DNA from: JAZDDE01 sp039714435
Lineage (GTDB): Bacteria; Gemmatimonadota; Gemmatimonadetes; Palauibacterales; Palauibacteraceae
NCBI GenBank assembly: GCA_039714435.1
Contig: JBDLJJ010000035.1
Coordinates: 1 to 23,019, forward strand
Length of the DNA: 23,019 bases
Direction of reading: 5' to 3'
Below the pieces are notes generated by a model. That model was not told where the DNA came from. It saw only the letters and a list, made by a program, of their open reading frames with translations, and did not search any database. Within the stretch, counting starts at the first letter, position 1; each line of letters begins with the position of its first letter. Below, piece by piece: positions 7,795 through 16,306 of the stretch. The translations under genes were made by a program, and so were the position numbers.

Positions 7795-9005
7795 GAGGAG
7801 CGGAGCAAGTGACCCATTCGGTCCCGCTTCGTCTCCAGGTATTCTCGGCTAGGATCCTCCGCGTCGACCTCGAGCGGGATGCGCCCCACGATCTCCAGGC
7901 CGAACCCTTCCAGTCCCGACAGCTTCTTGGGATTGTTTGTCATGAGCCGAATACGCCTCAGACCCAAGTCGGCCAGGATCTGCGCCCCGATGCCATAGTT
8001 GCGCAGGTCAGGCGGAAATCCGAGCGTCTCGTTCGCCTCTACGGTGTCGGCGCCTCTGTCCTGCAGCTCGTACGCGCGCAGCTTGTTCAGAAGTCCGATG
8101 CCGCGTCCCTCTTGATCCAGATAGACGATTACACCCGCGCCTTCTTCGGATGCGAGCCGCATCGCCGCCTGCAGCTGCGGACCACAATCGCACCGGCAGG
8201 AGCCGAACACGTCGCCGGTCAAGCACTTGGAATGGACTCTTACGAGGACGTCATCCGCCTCCCTCACGTCCCCCCGCACCAGAGCAACGTGTTCGCGGCC
8301 GTCCACATCGTTACGATACCCGACGACGCGAAAGTCGCCGTGCGTGGTGGGCAGGGAGGCTTCCGCGACCCGGTGAACCAACTGTTCGGTCTTGAGCCGG
8401 TAGGAAACGAGGTCGGCCACGGTCACGAAGCTGATCCCGTGCTCTTTTCCGAAGCGCTCCAGATCCGGCCGCCTGGCCATCGTGCCGTCGGGATTCAGAA
8501 TCTCGCAGATCACTCCCGCCGGCTTCAGCCCAGCCAGCCGCGCCAGATCCACTGAGGCTTCGGTCTGCCCGATCCTCTGCAGGACGCCGCCCGGCTTGGC
8601 CCGCAGCGGAAATATATGACCGGGCCGCAGCAGGTCGGACGGGCTGCTCTGCGGATCGACCGCCACCTGAATAGTCCTCGCCCGGTCCGCGGCGCTGATT
8701 CCAGTCGACACACCGAGGTCCGAGCGCGCGTCGATCGTAACCGTGAACGCGGTCTCGTTGGGGTCGGATGTCCGGCCGCTGGACATCAACGGCAGATCCA
8801 ACCGATCGGCGATTTCGCCCGACAGGGTCAGACAAATCAGGCCGCGGCCGTGGGTGGCCATAAAGTTGATTGCTTCAGGCGTGATCTTGTCTGCCGCGCA
8901 GACGAGGTCGCCCTCGTTCTCCCGATCTTCATCATCGGCCACGATGACCATCTCGCCCCGCCTGATGGCGGCTATGGCTACTTCAATTTTCTTTTCCGGT
9001 GTCAC
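7791..9005 (-). CDS. ribBA: Bifunctional DHBP synthase / GTP cyclohydrolase II
   Basis: Supplies both riboflavin precursors: 3,4-dihydroxy-2-butanone 4-phosphate from ribulose 5-phosphate, and the pyrimidine from GTP. The 404-residue protein has a RibB domain (about 1-200) with the acidic active-site loop DDEDRENEGDL (24-34) and ATHGRGLICL (50-59). The RibA domain (about 205-404) has zinc cysteines Cys261, Cys272 and Cys274 in the CLTGDVFGSCRCDCG segment, the YLDQEGRGIGLL loop and TNNPKK. Both halves look catalytically intact. The start is GTG, 29 bases after the ribE stop. Length is normal for the fusion. Confidence 0.97.
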   Translation of the reverse strand: MTPEKKIEVAIAAIRRGEMVIVADDEDRENEGDLVCAADKITPEAINFMATHGRGLICLTLSGEIADRLDLPLMSSGRTSDPNETAFTVTIDARSDLGVSTGISAADRARTIQVAVDPQSSPSDLLRPGHIFPLRAKPGGVLQRIGQTEASVDLARLAGLKPAGVICEILNPDGTMARRPDLERFGKEHGISFVTVADLVSYRLKTEQLVHRVAEASLPTTHGDFRVVGYRNDVDGREHVALVRGDVREADDVLVRVHSKCLTGDVFGSCRCDCGPQLQAAMRLASEEGAGVIVYLDQEGRGIGLLNKLRAYELQDRGADTVEANETLGFPPDLRNYGIGAQILADLGLRRIRLMTNNPKKLSGLEGFGLEIVGRIPLEVDAEDPSREYLETKRDRMGHLLRSS

Positions 9006-9034
9006 TGCTCGAACCTCACATAGAGTTTAGGTAC

Positions 9035-9637
9035 TCAAAGCCTCGCAATGTACGGGGACAGTAGACGTTCCACGTACTTACCGATCAAGTCCGCTTCAAG
9101 GTTGACCCCCGCACCAGGGCTCAGGCGATCCATGTTAGTATGATGCCACGTATGCGGAATGATAGCCAGTTCTGCGACACCATCGGCGAGAGCGTTTACC
9201 GTCAGACTGATACCATCCACGGCCAGAGAGCCCAGAGCCACGGTGACCCGTGCGACCTCTTCCGGCAGCGCGACACTAATAAACACGGTCTCGCCCGCCG
9301 GCCTTACCTCGGTCACCGTGCCGACCGCGTCGACGTGGCCCTGCACCAGGTGCCCGCCCAGTTCATCCCCTGCCCGGACGGGGCGCTCCAGATTAACCGG
9401 CCGAGACGGCTCGTATTGGCCCATGGTGGTTCTGGACAGCGTGGTGCGTACGGCTTCCACCTCGAAGCTGTCGTCAGACGAACTGACCACGGTCTGGCAC
9501 ACTCCGTCCACCGCGATGCTGTCACCCACCGATAACAGCGGGCCCAACTCGGCGCTTCCGATCCGGAATCGAATCCCTTCCTCGAACGGATCACATCTCT
9601 CGACTCGGCCGACTGTCTCCACGAGCCCGGTGAACAT
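9035..9637 (-). CDS. ribE: Riboflavin synthase, alpha chain
   Basis: Dismutates two molecules of dimethylribityllumazine to riboflavin and the pyrimidine. The 200-residue protein has two tandem lumazine-binding barrels (about 1-97 and 98-200). The N-terminus MFTGLVE, VDGVCQTV (43-50) and GGHLVQGHVD at the domain junction (94-103) are family signatures. The second barrel repeats the pattern with VDGISLTV. The ATG overlaps the ribD stop by one base (TGATG). Some annotation schemes call this gene ribC. Confidence 0.96.
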   Translation of the reverse strand: MFTGLVETVGRVERCDPFEEGIRFRIGSAELGPLLSVGDSIAVDGVCQTVVSSSDDSFEVEAVRTTLSRTTMGQYEPSRPVNLERPVRAGDELGGHLVQGHVDAVGTVTEVRPAGETVFISVALPEEVARVTVALGSLAVDGISLTVNALADGVAELAIIPHTWHHTNMDRLSPGAGVNLEADLIGKYVERLLSPYIARL

Positions 9638-10767
9638 CAGGTCGCACCCCTGAGCAGTGTCATGAAATCCTCGGACTCCAGCTGCAGCAGAGTGTCCGCT
9701 CCGAAGCTAATAGGCTCGGAGGAGATCCATTTGTCACCTGGCCCGCCATCTCCGAACACCCGGACGCCACTGCGCCCCAACAAAATCGGAGAGAGAAAAA
9801 GGTACAGGCGGTGAACCAGTCCGGCTGCGAGCAACGCATCAGCCACCTTTGCTCCGCCCTCGCACAGCACCGACTTCACTTCCTCCGTCCCGATCAACTC
9901 CAGCATCAGCCCCAGATCCAGCTCTCCGTCCGGGCCCCTGTGGCTTTCGAGCAGGGACACGCCGCGGCTCCGGAGCGTCTCGCTTCGCTTATCACGGAGC
10001 TGATCCCTGTCCTCCGAGCGGCCAGCGATCAGCCACACAGGCGCCTCCTGCGCGCTGGCCGCCAGTCTTCCCTCGGGCGAGAGGGACAGGTCGCTGTCCA
10101 GGACGATTCGTACCGGAGGGATGCGCGGCGTGATCTGTCCGCGCACCGTCAGCAGGGGGTCGTCCACATCGGCCGTGCCGCTCCCCACCAGAACGGAATC
10201 AAACCCCGCCCTCAGGCGGTGGACCTCGTCCTGAGCCTCGGGACCGGTTATCTCCGTGCGCTGGCCCGCATAAGCCGCGATCGCTCCGTCGAGCGAGAGG
10301 GCGAGTTTGAGAGCCACGAACGGGCCCGTGCCCAGGTAGGACCAGAAGAACGCCGCGTTCAGGCGTAGCGCCTCATCCTGGCAGAGGCCGGTGTCCACCT
10401 GCAATCCGGCTTCTCGAAGATCATCCACTCCGCAGCCTGCAGCTGGATTCGGATCGCGCGCCGCGACTACGACTCGCGCGATGCCCGACTCTAGAATGGC
10501 TCGCGTGCAGGGCGGCGTCTGGCCCGAATGAGCGCATGGTTCCAGGGTCACGTACAGCGTCGCCTGCCGGGTGTCCGGGCCCGCGGCCCGAATGGCGGCG
10601 ACCTCTGCGTGGTCAGCGCCGAATCCGCGGTGCGACCCCTCGCCCACGATCTGACCGTCCCGGACCAGCACCGCACCCACCATCGGATTGGGACTCGTCT
10701 GGCCCCAACCCTGTCTGGCCAGATCCAGCGCCCGGCGCATGAAGCGGCCGTCGAACGGCGCTACCAT
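9637..10767 (-). CDS. ribD: Bifunctional riboflavin pyrimidine deaminase / reductase
   Basis: Deaminates and then reduces the pyrimidine made by GTP cyclohydrolase II. The 376-residue protein has an N-terminal cytidine-deaminase-type domain (about 1-145). Its zinc site is visible as HAEVAA (His53, Glu55) and PCAHSGQTPPC (Cys78, Cys87). A C-terminal NADPH-dependent reductase domain follows, with LKLALSLDGAIA (153-164), the TEITGPEA stretch and VGSGTADVDDPLLTVRG. The ATG lies inside the end of purM (7-base overlap). It heads the riboflavin cluster. No FMN riboswitch can sit in front of it, because the upstream sequence is purM coding. Confidence 0.96.
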   Translation of the reverse strand: MVAPFDGRFMRRALDLARQGWGQTSPNPMVGAVLVRDGQIVGEGSHRGFGADHAEVAAIRAAGPDTRQATLYVTLEPCAHSGQTPPCTRAILESGIARVVVAARDPNPAAGCGVDDLREAGLQVDTGLCQDEALRLNAAFFWSYLGTGPFVALKLALSLDGAIAAYAGQRTEITGPEAQDEVHRLRAGFDSVLVGSGTADVDDPLLTVRGQITPRIPPVRIVLDSDLSLSPEGRLAASAQEAPVWLIAGRSEDRDQLRDKRSETLRSRGVSLLESHRGPDGELDLGLMLELIGTEEVKSVLCEGGAKVADALLAAGLVHRLYLFLSPILLGRSGVRVFGDGGPGDKWISSEPISFGADTLLQLESEDFMTLLRGAT

Positions 10768-11777
10768 GAGCCCTCCAGCCGAACGGACCCCGTGCCGCCT
10801 GTAAGATGACCGCAGCGGAAGGCCTCGCAGCCCGTGCCGGTCACGGCCGCGATCAGCGAGTCCGCGTCCCGGGCCCGTGCCACCAGCACCATGCCGATGC
10901 CCATGTTGAGCGTCTCGTACAGATCTGCCTGCTCTAGTCCGGCCTGCTCCGCCACGAACCTGAATTCCGGCCCGGGCATCCAGGATCTCACGTCAACCTC
11001 GGCGTCGAGCTGCGCAGGCAGCACGCGCCTCAGATTGCCTTGAAGTCCGCCGCCCGTGATATGGGCAGCCGCGCCTACGAGGCCCTTCTCGAACGCGCCG
11101 CGCACGTGGCTCAAGTAGGAGCGATGAACCGTGAGCAAGACTTCCGACACGCTTCGGCCTGTGCCGGGCAGCGGGTCATCTGGCCCCAGTCCGAGCCGGT
11201 CAAACAGGAGCTGACGCAGCAGGCTGTAGCCGTTGGTGTGAAAGCCGCTGGACGGCAAGCCGATCAACACGTCTCCCTCTCCCAGCTGCTCTTTGGGCGG
11301 CAGTTCGAAACTGCGGCGCCCGACCAGAAATCCCGCCAGATCGTACTCGCCTGGCCTGTACACACCCGGCATCTCCGCAGTCTCTCCGCCGAGCAGGGCG
11401 CACCCGTTCAGCCGGCATCCCCGCGCGACTCCGGATACGACGGCGTAGCCAACATCGGGTGCGAGCGTTCCGCAGGCGAAGTAGTCCAGGAAAAAGAGGG
11501 GCAGCGCTCCCTCGACCAGCACATCGTTCACGCAGTGATTGACCAGGTCCTCCCCGACCGTGTCGTGGATCCCGAAACGGGCCGCCACCATGACCTTGGT
11601 TCCCACCCCGTCCGCGCTGGCCACGAGTTCGGCGTCGCCCGCCACCGCGAACCGGCCGCCGAACGAGCCGAAGCTGGCCCGTACCCCCTCCGTGCGCGTC
11701 GACTCGACGAGGTCGGCAAGCCGCGCCGTGAGATCTTCGGCGGCCCGCAGATCCACGCCGGCATCCCGGTAGCTCAC
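10761..11777 (-). CDS. purM: Phosphoribosylformylglycinamidine cyclo-ligase (AIR synthetase)
   Basis: Closes the imidazole ring in purine synthesis, making AIR from FGAM with ATP. Using the GTG at 11777, the 338-residue product starts with SYRDAGVDL, as PurM proteins typically do. The frame is also open to a TTG at 11789, which would add four residues. Conserved segments are SADGVGTK (about 54-61), LLGGETAEMPG (about 128-138), LPSSGFHTNGYSLL and AHITGGGLQGNL. The chosen GTG is one base after the kinase stop. PurM gives purines and thus GTP, the RibBA substrate, which may explain its place beside ribD; that link is inference. Confidence 0.95.
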   Translation of the reverse strand: MSYRDAGVDLRAAEDLTARLADLVESTRTEGVRASFGSFGGRFAVAGDAELVASADGVGTKVMVAARFGIHDTVGEDLVNHCVNDVLVEGALPLFFLDYFACGTLAPDVGYAVVSGVARGCRLNGCALLGGETAEMPGVYRPGEYDLAGFLVGRRSFELPPKEQLGEGDVLIGLPSSGFHTNGYSLLRQLLFDRLGLGPDDPLPGTGRSVSEVLLTVHRSYLSHVRGAFEKGLVGAAAHITGGGLQGNLRRVLPAQLDAEVDVRSWMPGPEFRFVAEQAGLEQADLYETLNMGIGMVLVARARDADSLIAAVTGTGCEAFRCGHLTGGTGSVRLEGSW

Positions 11778-11778
11778 A

Positions 11779-12705
11779 CTATCCGGCAATGGTCGGCACG
11801 AGCTCGAAAGTCATCATGTCTCTGAATAGCCGCACCCTGTCTCCCAATTCCTGCTCCGTCAGAGTCTGGAGCCTGCTTGGCCCAAACGACTCACAGTCGA
11901 ACGAACCAACCGCACAACCGTACACCATCGCCCTCTTGAGCTCGTCCAGATCCAGCTGGCCCGTGCGCGCCAGGTGCCCGACCAGTCCTCCGGCGAATGC
12001 GTCCCCGGCTCCCGTAGGATCGAACACTTCCTCCAGCGGGTAGCCCGGCGCGAAGAAAAGATTGTCACCCGAAAACAGAACTGCGCCGTGTTCACCCTTC
12101 TTGATCACCACATGCTCGGGACCCTGAGCCTGCGCCCAGCGGGCGGCCCGATACAGATTCGGGTCGTCTGACAGCTGGCGGATTTCTTCGTCGTTTACGA
12201 GAAGGAGATCGACCCGGCCCAGGAGCTCCATCAGAGTCTCCCGTTCGGAGTCGATCCAGTAGTTCATCGTATCGCAGACTACCATATCCGGACCGTCCAC
12301 TTGATCTAACACGTCAAGCTGTAGCTGCGGATTTATATTCCCTAGAAACAACCACTTACATGTCCTCAGATGATCTGGAATAGATGGCTTGAAATCGGCA
12401 AACACACCCAGTTCGGTGAACAGTGTTTCACGGGTGCTGAGATCATATCCGTACTCTCCACCCCAGCGAAAACTCTTGCCTTCCGCCCGCTCCAGCCCGG
12501 ACAGGTCCACACCGCGCTCAACGAGGAAGTCGAGACGCTCCACCGGATAGTCCGATCCGATAACACCTACCAGTCCGACCGGAGCAAACAAAGCCGCGGC
12601 GGCCGCAAAATGGACCGCCGATCCACCCAACGCGTCGTCCGCCTCTCCAAAGGGGGTTCGGAGCGTATCCAGAGCCACGCTGCCCACCACGAGTATTTGA
12701 CTCAC
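11779..12705 (-). CDS. PfkB-family (ribokinase-like) carbohydrate or nucleoside kinase
   Basis: ATP-dependent kinase of the ribokinase superfamily. The 308-residue protein has the N-terminal VGSVALDT strand and ALGGSAVHFAAA (25-36) substrate-side glycine pair. It ends with the family signature DPTGAGDAFAGG (229-240), in which Asp235 is the predicted catalytic base. NDEEIRQL (171-178) and KKGEHGAVLF (202-211) are also typical. The start is GTG, directly after the argS stop. The substrate is not evident. Placement between argS and purM is compatible with a nucleoside or sugar-phosphate salvage role but does not prove one. Confidence 0.88.
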   Translation of the reverse strand: MSQILVVGSVALDTLRTPFGEADDALGGSAVHFAAAAALFAPVGLVGVIGSDYPVERLDFLVERGVDLSGLERAEGKSFRWGGEYGYDLSTRETLFTELGVFADFKPSIPDHLRTCKWLFLGNINPQLQLDVLDQVDGPDMVVCDTMNYWIDSERETLMELLGRVDLLLVNDEEIRQLSDDPNLYRAARWAQAQGPEHVVIKKGEHGAVLFSGDNLFFAPGYPLEEVFDPTGAGDAFAGGLVGHLARTGQLDLDELKRAMVYGCAVGSFDCESFGPSRLQTLTEQELGDRVRLFRDMMTFELVPTIAG

Positions 12706-14403
12706 CTAGTCTCCCGAACGCGCCATTTGCTCTGGCGCGGAAAGGCCCAGGAGGGTCAGTCCCTGCCTGAGCGTGATTCGAATCGCCTTGGCCAGCGCCA
12801 GCCGGCCCGCCCGCTGAGGGCCCTCCGCAAGAACACGGAGCGACGGATCCAGATTGCCCTGGTGATACCAGGCGTTTACGCCCGCCGCCACATCCTCCAG
12901 ATACTGACAAACCTGATACGGCGCTCTTCCCGCGGCCGCAGCCTTGACGACCTCGGGAAAGCGTAGAACTCGCTTGGCCACTTCCCTCTCGGCCTCCGTG
13001 GTCAGATGCGCGAGGTCGGCCACAGTCGACTCGAAACGGTCGGCGTCAATCTCACCCCGGGCGAAAACGCTGCACATCCGGGCGTGCGCGTACTGGACCT
13101 TGTACAGAGGATTGGCGTCGGAGGTGTCCAGGGCCAGATCCAAATCGAAACTGAACGGAACCTCCGCCCGGCGCATCAGAAAGAAGTAGCGAGCTACGTC
13201 CGGTCCCGTCTCGCGCACCAGGTCCCGCAGCGTGACGAAGTCCCCCGCACGTTTGCTCATGCGAACCTCCACGCCGTCGCGGAGCACCGTCACGAGCTGA
13301 ATGATGAGCACCTCCAGAAACTGGGGTGACAGGCCGGCCGTGATCAAAGCCGAGTGCATGCGGCTGACGTGCCCGTGGTGGTCCGCTCCCCATACATCGA
13401 TCGCCAGGTCGAAGCCGCGATCCGCCTTGTCCAGATGATAGGCGATGTCGGTCAGGAAGTAGGTGTGCGATCCGTCGCTCTTGATCAGCACCCGATCCTT
13501 TTCATCGCCGTGCTGCTCAGTGCGCAGCCACAGAGCTCCGTCCTTTCTGTATGTCGCCTCGGCGGACTCGAATTTGGCCAGAAGACGATCAACCGCACCA
13601 GCCTCGAATAAACTTCGCTCTTCGGAAAACACGTCCATCCGGATCCGGAACTCAGCCAGATCTTCTTCCTGTCCGGCCCGGAGCGCCGCGACTGAGCGCG
13701 ACCGGATCGCATCGAGCCGAAGCTCCCGATCCTGCTCCCAAAGCCCCTCCGATTCTTCCTCATCCGCTAACATTCTGGCCAGCTCGGCCACATAACTGCC
13801 CTGATAGCCTCCCTCAGGAATCTCACAGGACTCGCCTCTGAGCTCTCGCCAACGCGCTTCCACCGACTCGGCAAGCAGGTCGATCTGCCTGCCCGCGTCG
13901 TTGAAATAGTACTCCCGGGTGACCGAGTGTCCGGTCCACTGCAACAGCGCGGCGACCACGTCCCCGATCGCCGCTCCGCGGCCGTGAGCCACGTGCAGGG
14001 GTCCGGTCGGATTGGCCGAAACGAACTCGACGTTCACGGCCAGCGGCTGGGCCGCGTCGGACTGGCCGAACGACGCGTCCTGGGCAAACAGGGAGGCCAG
14101 ACCCGTCCACAGCACACCATCGGACAGCGTAAAGTTCAGAAAACCGGGCCCCGCCACACCTACGAGTTGGATAGCGGCCCGATCGCGATCCATGCTGTCG
14201 GCGATTTGCTGCGCCAGGTCGCGAGGACTTGTCCGCATCGGACCGGCCAGAACCAGGGCCGCATTGGAAGAGTAGTCGCCATGCTGAGAGTCGGCGGGGC
14301 GCTCCAACTGCGGCTCGAAGTCGGCCGGAGCTCCTGCGGCACGGGCTGCGCGGCGTAGCTCCGCGACCAACGCCTGGCGAGGCTCGAACGGCTCGTCAGT
14401 CAT
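12706..14403 (-). CDS. argS: Arginyl-tRNA synthetase
   Basis: Class I aminoacyl-tRNA synthetase that charges tRNA-Arg. With the ATG at 14403 it has 565 residues, the usual length. It shows the N-terminal Add1 domain, FVSANPTGPLHVAHGR with the HIGH-type motif HVAH (137-140), FNDAGRQ (168-174), VWGADHHGHVSRM (337-349) and the KMSKS-like MSKRAG (382-387), then an all-helical anticodon-binding domain ending near the C-terminus. The frame is open for 28 further codons upstream, but that segment is Arg/Ala-rich, lies over the FmdB gene and is unlike the family. The chosen ATG overlaps the FmdB stop by 8 bases. Confidence 0.96.
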   Translation of the reverse strand: MTDEPFEPRQALVAELRRAARAAGAPADFEPQLERPADSQHGDYSSNAALVLAGPMRTSPRDLAQQIADSMDRDRAAIQLVGVAGPGFLNFTLSDGVLWTGLASLFAQDASFGQSDAAQPLAVNVEFVSANPTGPLHVAHGRGAAIGDVVAALLQWTGHSVTREYYFNDAGRQIDLLAESVEARWRELRGESCEIPEGGYQGSYVAELARMLADEEESEGLWEQDRELRLDAIRSRSVAALRAGQEEDLAEFRIRMDVFSEERSLFEAGAVDRLLAKFESAEATYRKDGALWLRTEQHGDEKDRVLIKSDGSHTYFLTDIAYHLDKADRGFDLAIDVWGADHHGHVSRMHSALITAGLSPQFLEVLIIQLVTVLRDGVEVRMSKRAGDFVTLRDLVRETGPDVARYFFLMRRAEVPFSFDLDLALDTSDANPLYKVQYAHARMCSVFARGEIDADRFESTVADLAHLTTEAEREVAKRVLRFPEVVKAAAAGRAPYQVCQYLEDVAAGVNAWYHQGNLDPSLRVLAEGPQRAGRLALAKAIRITLRQGLTLLGLSAPEQMARSGD

Positions 14404-14716
14404 CGGAGTTCGTCTTCTTTGGCTTCGGGTCCGAGCCTGTCGAGCCAGAATCGGACGAGCCGCCGGCCGAGTCGCTGCTGCCCGCACTCTCGCTGGAAGA
14501 TTTCTTACCGGAGCCCTCCGCCGGCCGAGGGCTGGCCCTGTAGTCTGTGGCGTAGAAGCCGGTGCCTTTGAACACTATCCCGCCTCCCGACGATATGAGG
14601 CGGCGCACCTTTCGCTTGCCGCACTCCGGGCACACGCGTACGGGATCGTCACTGATCCTCTGAAAGACTTCGAAGGCGTGGCCGCATTGGTCGCACTCGT
14701 ACTCATATGTTGGCAT
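14396..14716 (-). CDS. FmdB-family zinc ribbon protein
   Basis: Small protein with an FmdB/CxxC zinc ribbon. It starts MPTYEYECDQCGHAFEVFQ and has two CxxC pairs (Cys8/Cys11 and Cys28/Cys31), then LISSGGGIVFKGTGFYATDY (about 40-59), typical of the family. The rest of the 106 residues is a low-complexity Ser/Gly/Asp/Lys tail, probably disordered. The first possible start is a TTG at 14719; the ATG one codon later gives the standard family N-terminus and is preferred. FmdB proteins are often annotated as regulatory because of a link to formamidase genes, but their general function is unsettled. Confidence 0.9.
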   Translation of the reverse strand: MPTYEYECDQCGHAFEVFQRISDDPVRVCPECGKRKVRRLISSGGGIVFKGTGFYATDYRASPRPAEGSGKKSSSESAGSSDSAGGSSDSGSTGSDPKPKKTNSDD

Positions 14717-14728
14717 CAATTCATCCCT

Positions 14729-16306
14729 TTACGTGGCTGCATACTTTCCCCACCGTGACCTCAAGACCGTACTTACCTCGCCCAGCGTGACGCCCGCGCT
14801 GACCGCGGTGATGAGGGCCGGCATGAGGCCGTCAGTACCCTGCGCCTCCCGATCAATGTTGGCCAGCGCCCTTTCCACCGAGGTCTGATCCCGGCTTCGT
14901 TTCAGTGTCTCGAGCCGCTGTCGCTGCTCAACCGCCAGCGCACGGTAGTCCGGCTGCTGAGGCAGATCCGGCTCCTCCCCGTCGTCAGCGTAGGCGTTCA
15001 CCCCGACGACTCGGGCATCACCCGCCTCCAAGCGCAGTTGGTACTCGTACGCGGAGCGGTGGATCTCATCGGCCATCATGCCAATCGAGGCGGCCGCCCC
15101 GCCGCCCTCATCGATCTGGGCCAGATACTCGCGCGCTTTCAGTTCGAGATCGTCCGTCAGGCTCTCGATCAAATATGAGCCAGCCAACGGATCCACCGAG
15201 TCTGCCACGCCGGACTCCTCGGCCAGCACTTGCTGCGTACGGAGAGCCAGCCGGGCCGACTCGGCTGTCGGAAGCGCCAGCGCTTCGTCGTAGCTGTTGG
15301 TATGCAGGGACTGGGTTCCGCCGAGCGCCGCCGCCAGCGCTTGGACCGTGACCCGGACAATGTTGTTGGCCGGCTGCTGAGCCGTCAGTGTAGAGCCGCC
15401 GGTCTGCGTATGGAAACGCAGGCGGCAGCTCCGATCCGATGCGCCGAACTCGCTGTGCATCATGTGGGCCCACAGCCGGCGAGCCGCCCTGAACTTCGCC
15501 ACTTCCTCCAGCAGATGGTTGTGCGAAGCGAAAAAGAAACTCAACCGGGGGGCGAATGTTTCCAGGTCCAGGCCACAGGCGAGCGCACGGCGTACGTATT
15601 CGCGCCCGTTGGCCAGGGTGAACGCCAACTCCTGGACTGCGGTGGCCCCGGCCTCACGCATGTGGTAGCCACTGATAGATATGCTGTTCCAGCGGGGCAT
15701 CTCGTCCGCACAGAACGAGAAAATGTCTGTGACCAACCGCAGACTGGGCTCGACCGGATATATGAACGTGCCGCGGGCGATGAACTCCTTGAGCATATCG
15801 TTCTGCACTGTGCCCGAAAGCCGGGATCTGTCTACCCCCCGTTCGTCGGCAACCGCCACATACATGGCCAGCAGGGTGGACGCCGTCGCGTTGATCGTCA
15901 TCGACGTGGAAACTTCCCCGAGGGGGATCCGCTCCAGCAGAATACGCATGTCTTCGATCGTGTCGATCGCCACTCCGACGCGTCCCACCTCTCCCTCCGC
16001 CTGCGGGTCGTCCGAGTCCAGCCCCATCTGGGTGGGAAGATCGAAGGCCACGGACAGCCCCGTCTGGCCTGAGTCGAGCAGATATCGAAAGCGCTCGTTG
16101 GTTTCCCTGGCCGTCCCGAACCCGGCGTACTGGCGCATGGTCCATAACCGGCCGCGATACATGCTTGGGTATACGCCCCGCGTAAACGGAAACGAACCGG
16201 GATCCCCCAGCCTGGCCTCGGCGTCCGGAGACAAGGACTCCGGCCCGTACCAGGCCTCGAGTGGAATTCCGGAGGGTGTATGGAATTCCGGCTTACGCTC
16301 GCTCAT
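14729..16306 (-). CDS. Methylmalonyl-CoA mutase, catalytic (large) subunit without cobalamin domain
   Basis: Acyl-CoA mutase of the B12-dependent methylmalonyl-CoA mutase family, converting (R)-methylmalonyl-CoA to succinyl-CoA. The 525-residue protein covers only the barrel and linker. Visible features are PFTRGVYPSMYRGRLWTMRQ (40-59), with Tyr46 at the position used for methylmalonyl-type substrates, FDLPTQMG (88-95), GTVQNDMLKEF (165-175), ISGYHMREAGA with His215, and FHTQTGGSTLTAQQP. The DXHXXG cobalamin-binding domain of the full-length enzyme is absent, so a separate small subunit is expected; none is in this window. Related mutases acting on isobutyryl-CoA or hydroxyisobutyryl-CoA cannot be fully excluded. 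It starts with ATG, overlapping the biotin carrier stop as ATGA. Confidence 0.9.
   Translation of the reverse strand: MSERKPEFHTPSGIPLEAWYGPESLSPDAEARLGDPGSFPFTRGVYPSMYRGRLWTMRQYAGFGTARETNERFRYLLDSGQTGLSVAFDLPTQMGLDSDDPQAEGEVGRVGVAIDTIEDMRILLERIPLGEVSTSMTINATASTLLAMYVAVADERGVDRSRLSGTVQNDMLKEFIARGTFIYPVEPSLRLVTDIFSFCADEMPRWNSISISGYHMREAGATAVQELAFTLANGREYVRRALACGLDLETFAPRLSFFFASHNHLLEEVAKFRAARRLWAHMMHSEFGASDRSCRLRFHTQTGGSTLTAQQPANNIVRVTVQALAAALGGTQSLHTNSYDEALALPTAESARLALRTQQVLAEESGVADSVDPLAGSYLIESLTDDLELKAREYLAQIDEGGGAAASIGMMADEIHRSAYEYQLRLEAGDARVVGVNAYADDGEEPDLPQQPDYRALAVEQRQRLETLKRSRDQTSVERALANIDREAQGTDGLMPALITAVSAGVTLGEVSTVLRSRWGKYAAT

Noticed and set aside
10741..10800. FMN riboswitch in front of the riboflavin genes
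   Set aside because: The sequence before ribD is purM coding, with a 7-base overlap; there is no leader in which the aptamer could fold. The 29-base gap before ribBA is also too short.
14404..14487. Possible 28-residue N-terminal extension of ArgS
   Set aside because: It overlaps the FmdB coding sequence, is Arg/Ala-rich and is not a feature of the ArgS family. The ATG at 14403 gives the expected length.
15230..16072. Plus-strand open frame of 280 codons opposite the mutase gene
   Set aside because: Antisense shadow with no recognisable motif; the minus-strand protein is clearly the real gene.
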